Below, in pieces: positions 5,719-12,276 of a DNA stretch of 12,276 nt (position 1 is its first letter; every line of letters begins with the position of its first letter). Position numbers and translations under genes: made by a program. Below the pieces are notes generated by a model. It had not been told where the DNA came from. It was given only the letters and a program-made list of their open reading frames with translations, and made no database searches. This DNA comes from Chersky-806 sp036502405 (lineage in GTDB: Bacteria > Actinomycetota > Acidimicrobiia > IMCC26256 > JAENVU01). The stretch is taken from positions 1 to 12,276 of the forward strand of contig DASXYP010000018.1 of the NCBI GenBank assembly GCA_036502405.1, in the 5' to 3' direction.

Positions 5719-5760
5719 ATGAGTGCAGGTGGATGCCGGCCGGTACGAGCTCGGGCATGA
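5719..5760 (+). CDS. Candidate 13-residue leaderless upstream ORF
   Basis: ATG at 5719 to TGA at 5758-5760 encodes MSAGGCRPVRARA. The ATG sits 6 nt after a TACCCT hexamer, so it would be the 5' end of the transcript and be translated without a Shine-Dalgarno. Its stop overlaps the ATG of the DapA-family gene as ATGA (5757-5760), in a different frame, so ribosomes could terminate and restart there. The peptide has one cysteine and four arginines among 13 residues and no homology I recognise. Alternatively the aldolase starts at the in-frame ATG at 5733 and this ORF is untranslated. Confidence 0.4.
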   Translation: MSAGGCRPVRARA

Positions 5761-6656
5761 CGGCGGGCGACCGGAAGCTGCGCGGGCTCTACGTCCCGCT
5801 GATCACACCCTTCACCGCAGAGGGCTCGGTCGCGGTCGACGCCGTGATGCTGCTCTGCCACGAGTACCTCGACGCGGGAGCCACGGGCATCGTCGCGCTC
5901 GGGACCACGGGTGAGGCCACCGCGCTGAGCGCGGAGGAGAAGCGCGCGGTCGTCGATGCGTGCGCCACCGTCTGCGGCGAGCACAACGCGCAGCTGATCG
6001 TCGGCGCAGGGTCCAACAACACCGCCGCGACGGTTGCCGCGGTCGAGGCGCTGGCGGACACCCCCGCGCTCACCGCGACCCTGATCGTCGTGCCGTACTA
6101 CGTCCGTCCGTCCGAAGCGGGCATCGTCGCCCACTTCCACGCGGTCGCCGACGCGAGCCCGGTTCCCGTCGTGCTCTACAACATCGGGATCCGCACCGGC
6201 CGCCACCTGAGCGCCGCGGGCGTGATCGACGCTGCGGCGCACCCGAACATCACCGGCATCAAGCAGGCCGCGACCGGCCTCGACCTCGACACGCTGCAGC
6301 TCCTTGCCGACGCGCCCGACGGATTCGCGGTGCTCGGCGGCGAGGACCCCTTCCTGTTCCCGATGGTGCTCATGGGTGGTGCCGGCGCGATCTGCGCGTC
6401 CTCGCACGTCTGCACGGAGCGGTTCGTCGCGATGATCGAGTGCGGGCTCGCGGGCAAGGTCGACGACGGCCGCAGCCACGCCGAAGCCCTGCTCCCGGTC
6501 ACGCAGGCGCTGTTCACCGAGCCCAATCCCGCGGTGTTCAAGGGCGTGCTCCACGCGCAGGGCCGGATCCCCACGCCCGACGTCCGGCTCCCGCTCGTGA
6601 ACGCGAGTGACGCCGCAGTGCAGGCGGCCCTCGCCGCCGTCCACACCGCGTCGTAG
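5757..6656 (+). CDS. DapA/N-acetylneuraminate lyase family class I aldolase (dihydrodipicolinate synthase-like)
   Basis: 299 residues forming a TIM barrel. The catalytic set of 4-hydroxy-tetrahydrodipicolinate synthase is intact: GTTGE (49-53), PYY (113-115), Y141 and R146 in YNIGIRTG, and the Schiff-base lysine K169 in GIKQA. These correspond to E. coli DapA Y107, Y133, R138 and K161. This supports condensation of pyruvate with an aldehyde, possibly aspartate semialdehyde in lysine and diaminopimelate synthesis. Glycine at 144 replaces the proline usual in Y-N-V-P, and no lysine-pathway gene is adjacent, so a paralogue acting on another 2-oxoacid is possible. The ATG at 5757 gives MTAGDRKLRGLYVPLITPF, a normal N-terminus, and overlaps the stop of the upstream ORF. 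ATG 5733 would add eight residues. The gene is divergent from the permease with a shared promoter region. Confidence 0.88.
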   Translation: MTAGDRKLRGLYVPLITPFTAEGSVAVDAVMLLCHEYLDAGATGIVALGTTGEATALSAEEKRAVVDACATVCGEHNAQLIVGAGSNNTAATVAAVEALADTPALTATLIVVPYYVRPSEAGIVAHFHAVADASPVPVVLYNIGIRTGRHLSAAGVIDAAAHPNITGIKQAATGLDLDTLQLLADAPDGFAVLGGEDPFLFPMVLMGGAGAICASSHVCTERFVAMIECGLAGKVDDGRSHAEALLPVTQALFTEPNPAVFKGVLHAQGRIPTPDVRLPLVNASDAAVQAALAAVHTAS

Positions 6657-6671
6657 CGCCTCACGCGGAGT

Positions 6672-6688
6672 AACGCAACGGTTGCGTT
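6672..6688. promoter_or_regulatory. Palindromic operator, probable TetR binding site
   Basis: AACGCAAC-G-GTTGCGTT is a perfect 8-bp inverted repeat around a single central base. Size and symmetry are those of TetR-family operators. It overlaps the predicted -35 of the efflux operon whose second gene encodes a TetR regulator, so binding would block polymerase. Confidence 0.75.
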
Positions 6689-6710
6689 TCGGAAATTCAG
6701 GGGATAGACC
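6682..6710 (+). promoter_or_regulatory. Candidate promoter of the efflux-TetR operon
   Basis: -35 TTGCGT (6682-6687) inside the right arm of the operator, 17-bp spacer, -10 TAGACC (6705-6710). Transcription would start near 6717, leaving a short leader of about 27 nt with an AAAGGG Shine-Dalgarno at 6731-6736. Confidence 0.45.
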
Positions 6711-6743
6711 GTCGCGACCGACGAGCCACGAAAGGGCAGCATC

Positions 6744-8432
6744 GTGGGGATCAACGAACGAGTGCAGGAGCACGCGTACCGCCGCCGCTGGCTGATCCTC
6801 GCCGTGCTCTGCTTCAGCCTGCTGGTCATCGTCCTCGACAACTCGATCGTCAACGTCGCGATCCCGACGCTGATCGACCAGCTCCACGCCACCAACAGCC
6901 AGGTGCAGTGGATGGTCGACTCGTACACGCTCGTGTTCGCGGGTCTGCTCCTCACCATGGGCGCGCTCGGCGACCGCTACGGGCGGCGGGGCGCGCTCCA
7001 GGCCGGGTTCGTCGTCTTCGGCCTCGGCTCGCTCGCGTCGGCGCTCGTGAACACGGCCGACCAGCTGATCGCGACCCGGGCGTTCATGGGCATCGGTGGC
7101 GCGCTGATCATGCCGGCGACGCTGTCGATCATCACCAACGTCTTCCCGTCCAACGAGCGGGGCAAGGCGATCGGCGTGTGGGCGGGCACCGCCGGACTGG
7201 GCGTCGCGCTCGGGCCGCTCACCGGCGGATTCCTGCTCGAGCACTTCTACTGGGGCTCGATCTTCCTCGTGAACATCCCGATCGTGTTCTTCGGGCTGAT
7301 CGCCGGCTTCTTCCTCATCCCCACGTCGAAGGACCCGAGCGCACCGCGGCTGGATCCCTTCGGCGCGGTCCTGTCGATCACCGGTCTGAGCGCCCTGCTC
7401 TACGGGATCATCGAGGCGCCGACCGACGGCTGGGGCAGCTCCACGATCATCGGCGCGTTCGGCATCGGCGTCGTGCTGATCGCCACCTTCGTCTGGTGGG
7501 AGAGCCACACGGATCACCCGATGCTCGACGTGCGGTTCTTCAAGAACCCCCGGTTCAGCGCTGCGAGCTCGGGGATCGCGCTGCTCTTCTTCGCGCTCTT
7601 CGGCTCGATCTTCCTGCTGACCCAGTACCTGCAGTTCACGCTGGACTACTCGCCACTCGCGGCCGGCATCCGGCTGCTCCCGTTCGCGCTGACGATGATG
7701 GTCGTGGCCCCGCTGTCGGCGAAGGTCGTGGAGCGGATCGGGACGAAGGTCACGGTCACCTCGGGGTTGACGATCGTGACGGTCGCGCTCGTGACGTTTA
7801 CGGGGCTCCAGGCGAACAGCAGCTACGCGAGCGACGTCGTGTGGCGGTTCGTGCTGCTCGGCATCGGCATGGCGCTCACGATGGCGCCCGCGACCGAGTC
7901 GGTGATGGGCTCGCTGCCCCTTGCCAAGGCGGGCGTCGGCTCCGCGGTCAACGACACCACGCGCCAGGTCGGCGGTGCGCTTGGTGTCGCGATCATCGGC
8001 AGCGTGCTCTCGTCGACCTACGGGTCGAAGATCTCGGACTTCTTCGCGTCCCGGTCCAAGAACGTCCCCGCGAACCTCAAGCCGCAGCTCGCGACCGCGC
8101 GCGACGCCGCGCACAGCTCGCTCGGCGGCGCGAAGGCGGTGGCCGAGAGCCTGCCGCACCAGAAGCTGCCGCTTCCCGCGTCGCTGGTCGAGCAGCTCGC
8201 GCGCGACCTCAACCACGTCGCCAACCAGGGGTTCGTCGACGCGATGCACGCCGGCGTGCTGGTGGCCGCAGGAGCCACGCTCATCGGGGCGGTCGTCGCG
8301 GTGATCTGGCTCCCGGCGCGGGCGCGGGCGGACGACGTCGAGGAGCAGGCCGGCGAGTACGCCGAGGAGCACGCCGGCGACCTCGACCGCGCGGATGCCT
8401 CCGTCGCGGACGCGCCGGCCGAGATCAGGTGA
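6744..8432 (+). CDS. DHA2-family (14-TM, EmrB/QacA-type) MFS drug efflux transporter
   Basis: 562 residues with about 14 hydrophobic segments. Hallmarks are the helix 1 motif VLDNSIVNVAIP (30-41, acidic D32), motif A GALGDRYGRR (73-82) and the antiporter motif C GVALGPLTGG (153-162). It would expel drugs or other lipophilic compounds in exchange for protons across the cytoplasmic membrane. A long hydrophilic segment before the last helix (about 430-505) is usual in DHA2 proteins. After the last helix comes a tail of about 35 residues rich in Asp, Glu and Ala, probably disordered. The GTG at 6744 has AAAGGG 7 nt upstream and starts VGINERVQEH ahead of helix 1. It is followed by and overlaps the tetR-type gene, and is preceded by a palindromic operator. 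This indicates substrate-induced derepression. The actual substrate is unknown. Confidence 0.93.
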   Translation: MGINERVQEHAYRRRWLILAVLCFSLLVIVLDNSIVNVAIPTLIDQLHATNSQVQWMVDSYTLVFAGLLLTMGALGDRYGRRGALQAGFVVFGLGSLASALVNTADQLIATRAFMGIGGALIMPATLSIITNVFPSNERGKAIGVWAGTAGLGVALGPLTGGFLLEHFYWGSIFLVNIPIVFFGLIAGFFLIPTSKDPSAPRLDPFGAVLSITGLSALLYGIIEAPTDGWGSSTIIGAFGIGVVLIATFVWWESHTDHPMLDVRFFKNPRFSAASSGIALLFFALFGSIFLLTQYLQFTLDYSPLAAGIRLLPFALTMMVVAPLSAKVVERIGTKVTVTSGLTIVTVALVTFTGLQANSSYASDVVWRFVLLGIGMALTMAPATESVMGSLPLAKAGVGSAVNDTTRQVGGALGVAIIGSVLSSTYGSKISDFFASRSKNVPANLKPQLATARDAAHSSLGGAKAVAESLPHQKLPLPASLVEQLARDLNHVANQGFVDAMHAGVLVAAGATLIGAVVAVIWLPARARADDVEEQAGEYAEEHAGDLDRADASVADAPAEIR

Positions 8433-9022
8433 CGACGGCGGGCGCGACCCGGGAGCGGCGGCCGGGCCGGCCCCGCAGCGTCGAGGCGGACGCGGCGATC
8501 CTCGACGCCGCGATCGACGCGTTCATCGCCGGGGGCTGGGACGGGCTCTCGATCGAGGGTGTCGCGGCGGCCGCCGGTGTCGGCAAGACCACGATCTACC
8601 GCCGATACGCGTCGCGCCTCGACCTGATCCTCGCCGCGGCGCAGAAGCTGTGCGAGGAGAAGGGCGCCGCACCCGACACCGGCACGCTGCGCGGCGACCT
8701 GCGAGCCCTCGCCGACTCGTACCTGCGCATGGTGGCCGAGACGCGCGCGGGCCACGCCATCCCGGCGATGGTCGCGGCGACCGACCGGAACGACGAGCTG
8801 GCGGCGGCGTACCGGTCGTTCATCGGGGACCGCCGACGGACCTCCGCGGTGCCGCTGGCGCACGCCGTGCGACGGGGCGAGCTCGCGCGGGAGGCCGACC
8901 CGCAGCTGGTCCTCGACCTGCTGGTGGCGCCCTTGTTCTATCGGGCGTTCGTCAGCCGGGAGCCACTCGACGACCGCTACGTCGACGCGCTGGTCGACGC
9001 GGTGCTCCGCGCCTTCGCCTGA
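8429..9022 (+). CDS. TetR/AcrR family transcriptional regulator
   Basis: 197 residues. A basic N-terminus (R8 to R16, containing RPGRPRS) precedes the TetR HTH, with recognition helix region SIEGVAAAAGVGKTTIYRRY (41-60). The remainder is an all-helical ligand-binding and dimerisation domain ending ADPQLVLDLLVAPLFYRAFV and VDAVLRAF, resembling the TetR_C_11 type. The GTG at 8429 overlaps the transporter's TGA as GTGA, so translation is coupled and the repressor is made only when the pump is transcribed. The natural target is the 17-bp palindrome at 6672-6688, giving autoregulation of both genes. There is no independent promoter that I can see. Ligand unknown but probably a pump substrate. Confidence 0.93.
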   Translation: MTTAGATRERRPGRPRSVEADAAILDAAIDAFIAGGWDGLSIEGVAAAAGVGKTTIYRRYASRLDLILAAAQKLCEEKGAAPDTGTLRGDLRALADSYLRMVAETRAGHAIPAMVAATDRNDELAAAYRSFIGDRRRTSAVPLAHAVRRGELAREADPQLVLDLLVAPLFYRAFVSREPLDDRYVDALVDAVLRAFA

Positions 9023-9027
9023 CCGCG

Positions 9028-9055
9028 CCTCCGGCGGTCCGAAGATCTCCGGAGG
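9028..9055. terminator. Candidate terminator hairpin between the tetR-type gene and kgd
   Basis: CCTCCGG (9028-9034) pairs with CCGGAGG (9049-9055) to form a perfect 7-bp stem with a 14-nt loop, 5 nt after the regulator's stop codon. It sits in the 72-bp gap between convergent genes and could serve both. No T-run. Confidence 0.45.
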
Positions 9056-9094
9056 GCGAGCACCGGACCGCGCGGCCTCGGCGCCCTCGGGCGG

Positions 9095-12000
9095 CTACGT
9101 GAGGTCGGCGAGCGCCTCGGCGAGGAGCTGCTCCTGCTCGCGCTCGTGCACGGTGAGGCTCCCGCTCGCCGGGCTCGGGCTCGTCGGCCGCGCGATGTGG
9201 CGAAGCTCGGCGCGGTCGCGCAGGATGCGATGGAGGCGGGCGTGGACGAAGCTCCACGCACCCATGTTCGCCGGCTCCTCCTGGACCCACCACACCTCGG
9301 TTGCCGCCGGGTAGCGGTCCAGGATCGCGAGCAGCTGCTCCTCCGGCCAGGGGTAGAGCTGCTCGACGCGCACGACCGCGGCCGGGGCGCCGAGCTCGTC
9401 GCGGCGGCCGATCAGCTCGTGTCCGAGCTTGCCCGAGCACAGCAGCACGCGCGTCACCGCGTTCGGGTCGAGGTCGGTGGACGGGTCGTCGAGCGTCTCG
9501 CGGAACGCGCCGCCGGTGAGGTCCTCGATCTGCGAACGGGTCTGGGGCATGCGGAGGTAGCGCTTGGGCGTGAAGCAGACGAGCGGCTTGCGGGTGAGCG
9601 CCTTCGCCTGGCGGCGCAGGACGTGGAAGTACTGCGCCGCGGTGGTGGGGTAGACGACCCGGAGGTTGTCCTCCGAGGACAGCGCGAGGAAGCGCTCGAT
9701 GCGGGCGCTCGAGTGCTCGGGACCCTGACCCTCGAACCCGTGCGGCAGCAAGAGGGTGAGGCCGGAGGTCTGCCCCCACTTGTCCTCGGCCGCGACGATG
9801 AACTGGTCGATGATGATCTGCGCGCCGTTCATGAAGTCGCCGAACTGCGCCTCCCACCCGACCCACGCCTGCGGGTCGGCGACCGAGTAGCCGTACTCGA
9901 AGCCGAGCGCCGCGTACTCGGAGAGCACCGAGTCGTAGAGCATGAACGGCGCCTGGTCGTCCGCGACGTGTGCGAGCTGGAAGTACTCGGTCTCGTTCTC
10001 GGTGTCGACGAGCACGCCGTGACGCTGGCTGAACGTGCCGCGCCGGGTGTCCTGGCCGGCCAGGCGGACCGGCGTGCCCTCGAGGGTCAACGACCCGAAC
10101 GCGAGGGCCTCGCCGAGCGCCCAGTCGATGTGGTCCGCGTCGAACTCGTGACGCCGGGCGCGCAGGATCTTCTCGAGCTTCGGGTTGACGTGGAAGTCGG
10201 CGGGCCAGGTGACGAGCGCGTCGACGACCCGGTCGAGGACCTCCCGGTCGACGCCCGTCGGCGGCGAGGTCTCGACGGTCTCGGGCAGCTCGGGGTTGAC
10301 GCGCGGCTCGGGCGCCGTGCTCGCGTGCGTCTCCTCGAAGGCGCGGGTCAGGCGGGCGCGGAAGTCGTCCAGCGCCGCTTCCGCCTCGTCGAGGGAGAGG
10401 TCGCCGCGGTTCACCAGCGTCTCGGTGTACAGCTTGCGGACGCTGCGGTGCGCGCGGATCAGCTCGTACATCTTGGGCTGGGTGAAGGCCGGCTCGTCGG
10501 ACTCGTTGTGCCCGAACCGCCGATAGCAGACCATGTCGACGACGACGTCCTTGCGGAACTGCTGGCGGAACGCGAACGCGAGCTCCACGACGCGCACGCA
10601 GGCCTCGGGGTCGTCGCCGTTCACGTGGAAGATCGGGGCCTGGACCATCTTGGCGACGTCGGTCGCGTACACGCTGGAGCGGCCGAGCTCCGGTGCGGTC
10701 GTGAACCCGAGCTGGTTGTTCACGACGATGTGCACGGTGCCGCCGACCTCGTAGCCCGGGACCTCCGAGAGGTTCAACGTCTCGGCGACGACGCCCTGCC
10801 CCGCGAACGCGGCATCGCCGTGCACGAGGACGGGGAGCACCTGGGACCGGTTGGACGTGTCGCCGCGGCGGTCCTCCTTGGCCCGGGCCATCCCCTCGAC
10901 CACCGGGTCGACCGCCTCCAGGTGACTCGGGTTCGACGCGAGCGACACGACGATCTTGCCGCCGGACGGTGCGGTGTGGGTCCCGGCCGAGCCGACGTGG
11001 TACTTCACGTCGCCCGAGCCCTGGACCGACGCCGGGTCGAGCGCGCCCTCGAACTCGCGGAAGATCTGGCCGTAGCTCTTCCCGATGATGTTGACGAGCA
11101 CGTTCAGGCGGCCGCGGTGCGCGGTGCCGAGCACGACCTCGGCCATGCCGGCGTCCGCGGCGTCGGTCAGCAGCGCGTCGAGCATCGGGATGAGGCTCTC
11201 GGCTCCTTCGAGGCTGAAGCGCTTCTGCCCGAGGTACTTCGTGTGGATGAACCCCTCGTAGGCCTCGGCGGCGTTGAGGCGCTCGAGGATCCGCCGCTGC
11301 TGCGCGCCGTCGGGCGGCACCGGCGGCGTCTCCACGTGGGCCTGGATCCAGTCCTTCTGCTCCGGCTCCTGGATGTGCATGTACTCGACGCCGATGGTGC
11401 GCGAGTAGGCGTCGCGGAGGATGCCGAGGATGTCGCGCAGCGGCAACGTCTTGCGCCCGAGCGCGCCGGAGCCGAGACCGCCGGCGGGGAACTCACGGTC
11501 GAGGTCCCAGATCGAGAGGCCGTAGTGGTTGACGTCGAGCTCGGGGTGCGTGTGCGGGGGGCGACGCCCGAGCGGGTCGAGGTTGGCGATGAGGTGGCCG
11601 CGCACGCGGTACATGTTGATGAGCTGGTGGACGTTCACGACCTTCTCGAACGCCGTGTTCGGGTCGTCGAGCGGGCTGACGTCGGTGCTCCACCGGGCCG
11701 GTTCGTAGGGCACGCCGAAGCTCTGGAAGATCTCGTCGTAGAAGTCGTCCGCGCCGAGCAGGAGCTGGTGCATCCACCGGAGGAACTCGCCGCTCTCGGC
11801 GCCCCCGATGATGCGGTGGTCGTAGGTGCTGGTGAGCGTGAACACCTTGCTCACCGCGAGCCGGGCCACGGTCTGGGGGTCTGCGCCCTCATACTCGGCC
11901 GGGTACCCGATCGTGCCGACGCCGAGGATGAATCCCTGACCGGGCATGAGCCGGGGCACCGAGTGCACGGTGCCGATCATCCCGGGGTTGGTGATCGTGG

Positions 12001-12276
12001 CGGTGGTCCCCGCGAAGTCGTCCGGGGAGAGCTTGTTGGTGCGGACCTTGCGGATGAGCTCCTCGTACGCGCCGAAGAACGTGGAGAACTCCATCTCGTC
12101 GGCGTGCCGGATGTTCGGCACCAGCAGGGTGCGCGCACCGTCGGGGCGCTCGGTGTCGACCGCGATGCCGAGGTTCAGGTGGTCGTGGTGGACGACGACG
12201 GGCTTGCCGTCGGCGAGGCCGAACCCGGAGTTCATGACCGGCATCCGGGCCACGGCCTTGGTGATCGCGTACGCGA
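9095..12276 (-). CDS. kgd: Multifunctional 2-oxoglutarate decarboxylase/dehydrogenase (Kgd, E2-E1 fusion), N-terminus cut
   Basis: The frame is open to the right edge, giving 1059 visible residues. Numbering from the internal methionine at 12251-12253, the acyltransferase (E2-like) domain occupies about 1-180, with catalytic H146 in YDHRIIGGAESGEF. The thiamine-diphosphate E1 domain follows, with GTAHRGRLNVLVN (376-388), NPSHLEAVDPVVEG (441-454), HGDAAFAGQG (478-487), the NN (512-513) ending the cofactor motif, and GHNESDEP (581-588). The transketolase-like C-terminal half ends at the TAG at 9095. This fusion is characteristic of Actinobacteria. It decarboxylates 2-oxoglutarate and, with E2 and E3 partners, feeds succinyl-CoA into the TCA cycle; M. 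tuberculosis Kgd is restrained by the FHA protein GarA. By comparison with the ~1231-residue mycobacterial protein about 170 residues are missing. Start and promoter lie outside. Confidence 0.95.
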   Translation of the reverse strand, partial: AYAITKAVARMPVMNSGFGLADGKPVVVHHDHLNLGIAVDTERPDGARTLLVPNIRHADEMEFSTFFGAYEELIRKVRTNKLSPDDFAGTTATITNPGMIGTVHSVPRLMPGQGFILGVGTIGYPAEYEGADPQTVARLAVSKVFTLTSTYDHRIIGGAESGEFLRWMHQLLLGADDFYDEIFQSFGVPYEPARWSTDVSPLDDPNTAFEKVVNVHQLINMYRVRGHLIANLDPLGRRPPHTHPELDVNHYGLSIWDLDREFPAGGLGSGALGRKTLPLRDILGILRDAYSRTIGVEYMHIQEPEQKDWIQAHVETPPVPPDGAQQRRILERLNAAEAYEGFIHTKYLGQKRFSLEGAESLIPMLDALLTDAADAGMAEVVLGTAHRGRLNVLVNIIGKSYGQIFREFEGALDPASVQGSGDVKYHVGSAGTHTAPSGGKIVVSLASNPSHLEAVDPVVEGMARAKEDRRGDTSNRSQVLPVLVHGDAAFAGQGVVAETLNLSEVPGYEVGGTVHIVVNNQLGFTTAPELGRSSVYATDVAKMVQAPIFHVNGDDPEACVRVVELAFAFRQQFRKDVVVDMVCYRRFGHNESDEPAFTQPKMYELIRAHRSVRKLYTETLVNRGDLSLDEAEAALDDFRARLTRAFEETHASTAPEPRVNPELPETVETSPPTGVDREVLDRVVDALVTWPADFHVNPKLEKILRARRHEFDADHIDWALGEALAFGSLTLEGTPVRLAGQDTRRGTFSQRHGVLVDTENETEYFQLAHVADDQAPFMLYDSVLSEYAALGFEYGYSVADPQAWVGWEAQFGDFMNGAQIIIDQFIVAAEDKWGQTSGLTLLLPHGFEGQGPEHSSARIERFLALSSEDNLRVVYPTTAAQYFHVLRRQAKALTRKPLVCFTPKRYLRMPQTRSQIEDLTGGAFRETLDDPSTDLDPNAVTRVLLCSGKLGHELIGRRDELGAPAAVVRVEQLYPWPEEQLLAILDRYPAATEVWWVQEEPANMGAWSFVHARLHRILRDRAELRHIARPTSPSPASGSLTVHEREQEQLLAEALADLT

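Noticed and set aside
4845..8372. A 1175-codon minus-strand open frame spanning the permease, aldolase and DHA2 genes
   Set aside because: Only the last 276 codons make a protein family I recognise. The rest is low-complexity Arg/Asp/Glu/His sequence antisense to two well-conserved genes, the usual product of third-position GC bias.
6908..8428. Long plus-strand frame in front of the tetR-type gene, which would make a fused 704-residue protein
   Set aside because: The upstream part is an out-of-frame Arg/Ala/His-rich shadow of the DHA2 transporter. The real regulator begins at GTG 8429, just before its basic arm and HTH.
1..12276. Mobile element, prophage or defence island
   Set aside because: No transposase, integrase, phage or restriction gene, and gene content and base composition look uniform and housekeeping-like throughout.

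Overview
The window is about 12.3 kb of very GC-rich DNA packed with short-spaced genes on both strands. A WhiB-family Fe-S regulator, a PdtaS-type sensor kinase convergent with it, a fused 2-oxoglutarate decarboxylase/dehydrogenase (Kgd) and GTG starts with apparently leaderless promoters all point to an Actinomycetota chromosome. A deep non-mycobacterial lineage such as Acidimicrobiia is my guess only. I see no rRNA, tRNA, insertion sequence, CRISPR array or phage gene. It reads as core chromosome with ordinary gene families; the unusual content is mostly regulatory architecture.

Layout. 1-336 (-): N-terminus of a major facilitator transporter running off the left edge. 380-1870 (+): soluble histidine kinase like PdtaS. 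1992-2279 (-): WhiB1-like protein, convergent with the kinase across a 121-bp gap that holds a duplicated 36-bp sequence and two hairpins. 2495-3220 (+): glycerophosphodiester phosphodiesterase. 3238-4152 (-): diacylglycerol/lipid kinase. 4172-4882 (+): family 5 uracil-DNA glycosylase. 4845-5675 (-): TauE/SafE permease whose 3' end overlaps the glycosylase. 5757-6656 (+): DapA/NAL-family aldolase, preceded by a 13-codon upstream ORF. 6744-8432 (+) and 8429-9022 (+): DHA2 drug-efflux transporter and its TetR regulator, overlapping by 4 bp, with a palindromic operator in front. 9095-12276 (-): Kgd, cut at its N-terminal side by the right edge. No stretch over 300 bp lacks a gene; the longest gap is 2280-2494.

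How it fits together. The efflux pump and TetR form a self-contained autoregulated drug-response operon. The phosphodiesterase and the lipid kinase both concern phospholipid turnover but are convergent, so they are not one operon. The kinase/WhiB pair repeats an arrangement known from Mycobacterium tuberculosis. The most distinctive signal is that six transcription units have a TANNNT -10-like hexamer ending 6-9 nt before an ATG or GTG with no convincing Shine-Dalgarno, as expected for leaderless mRNAs. In two divergent pairs these elements face each other so closely that each -10 occupies the other's -35 region. One of them appears to drive a tiny leaderless ORF coupled to the aldolase gene.
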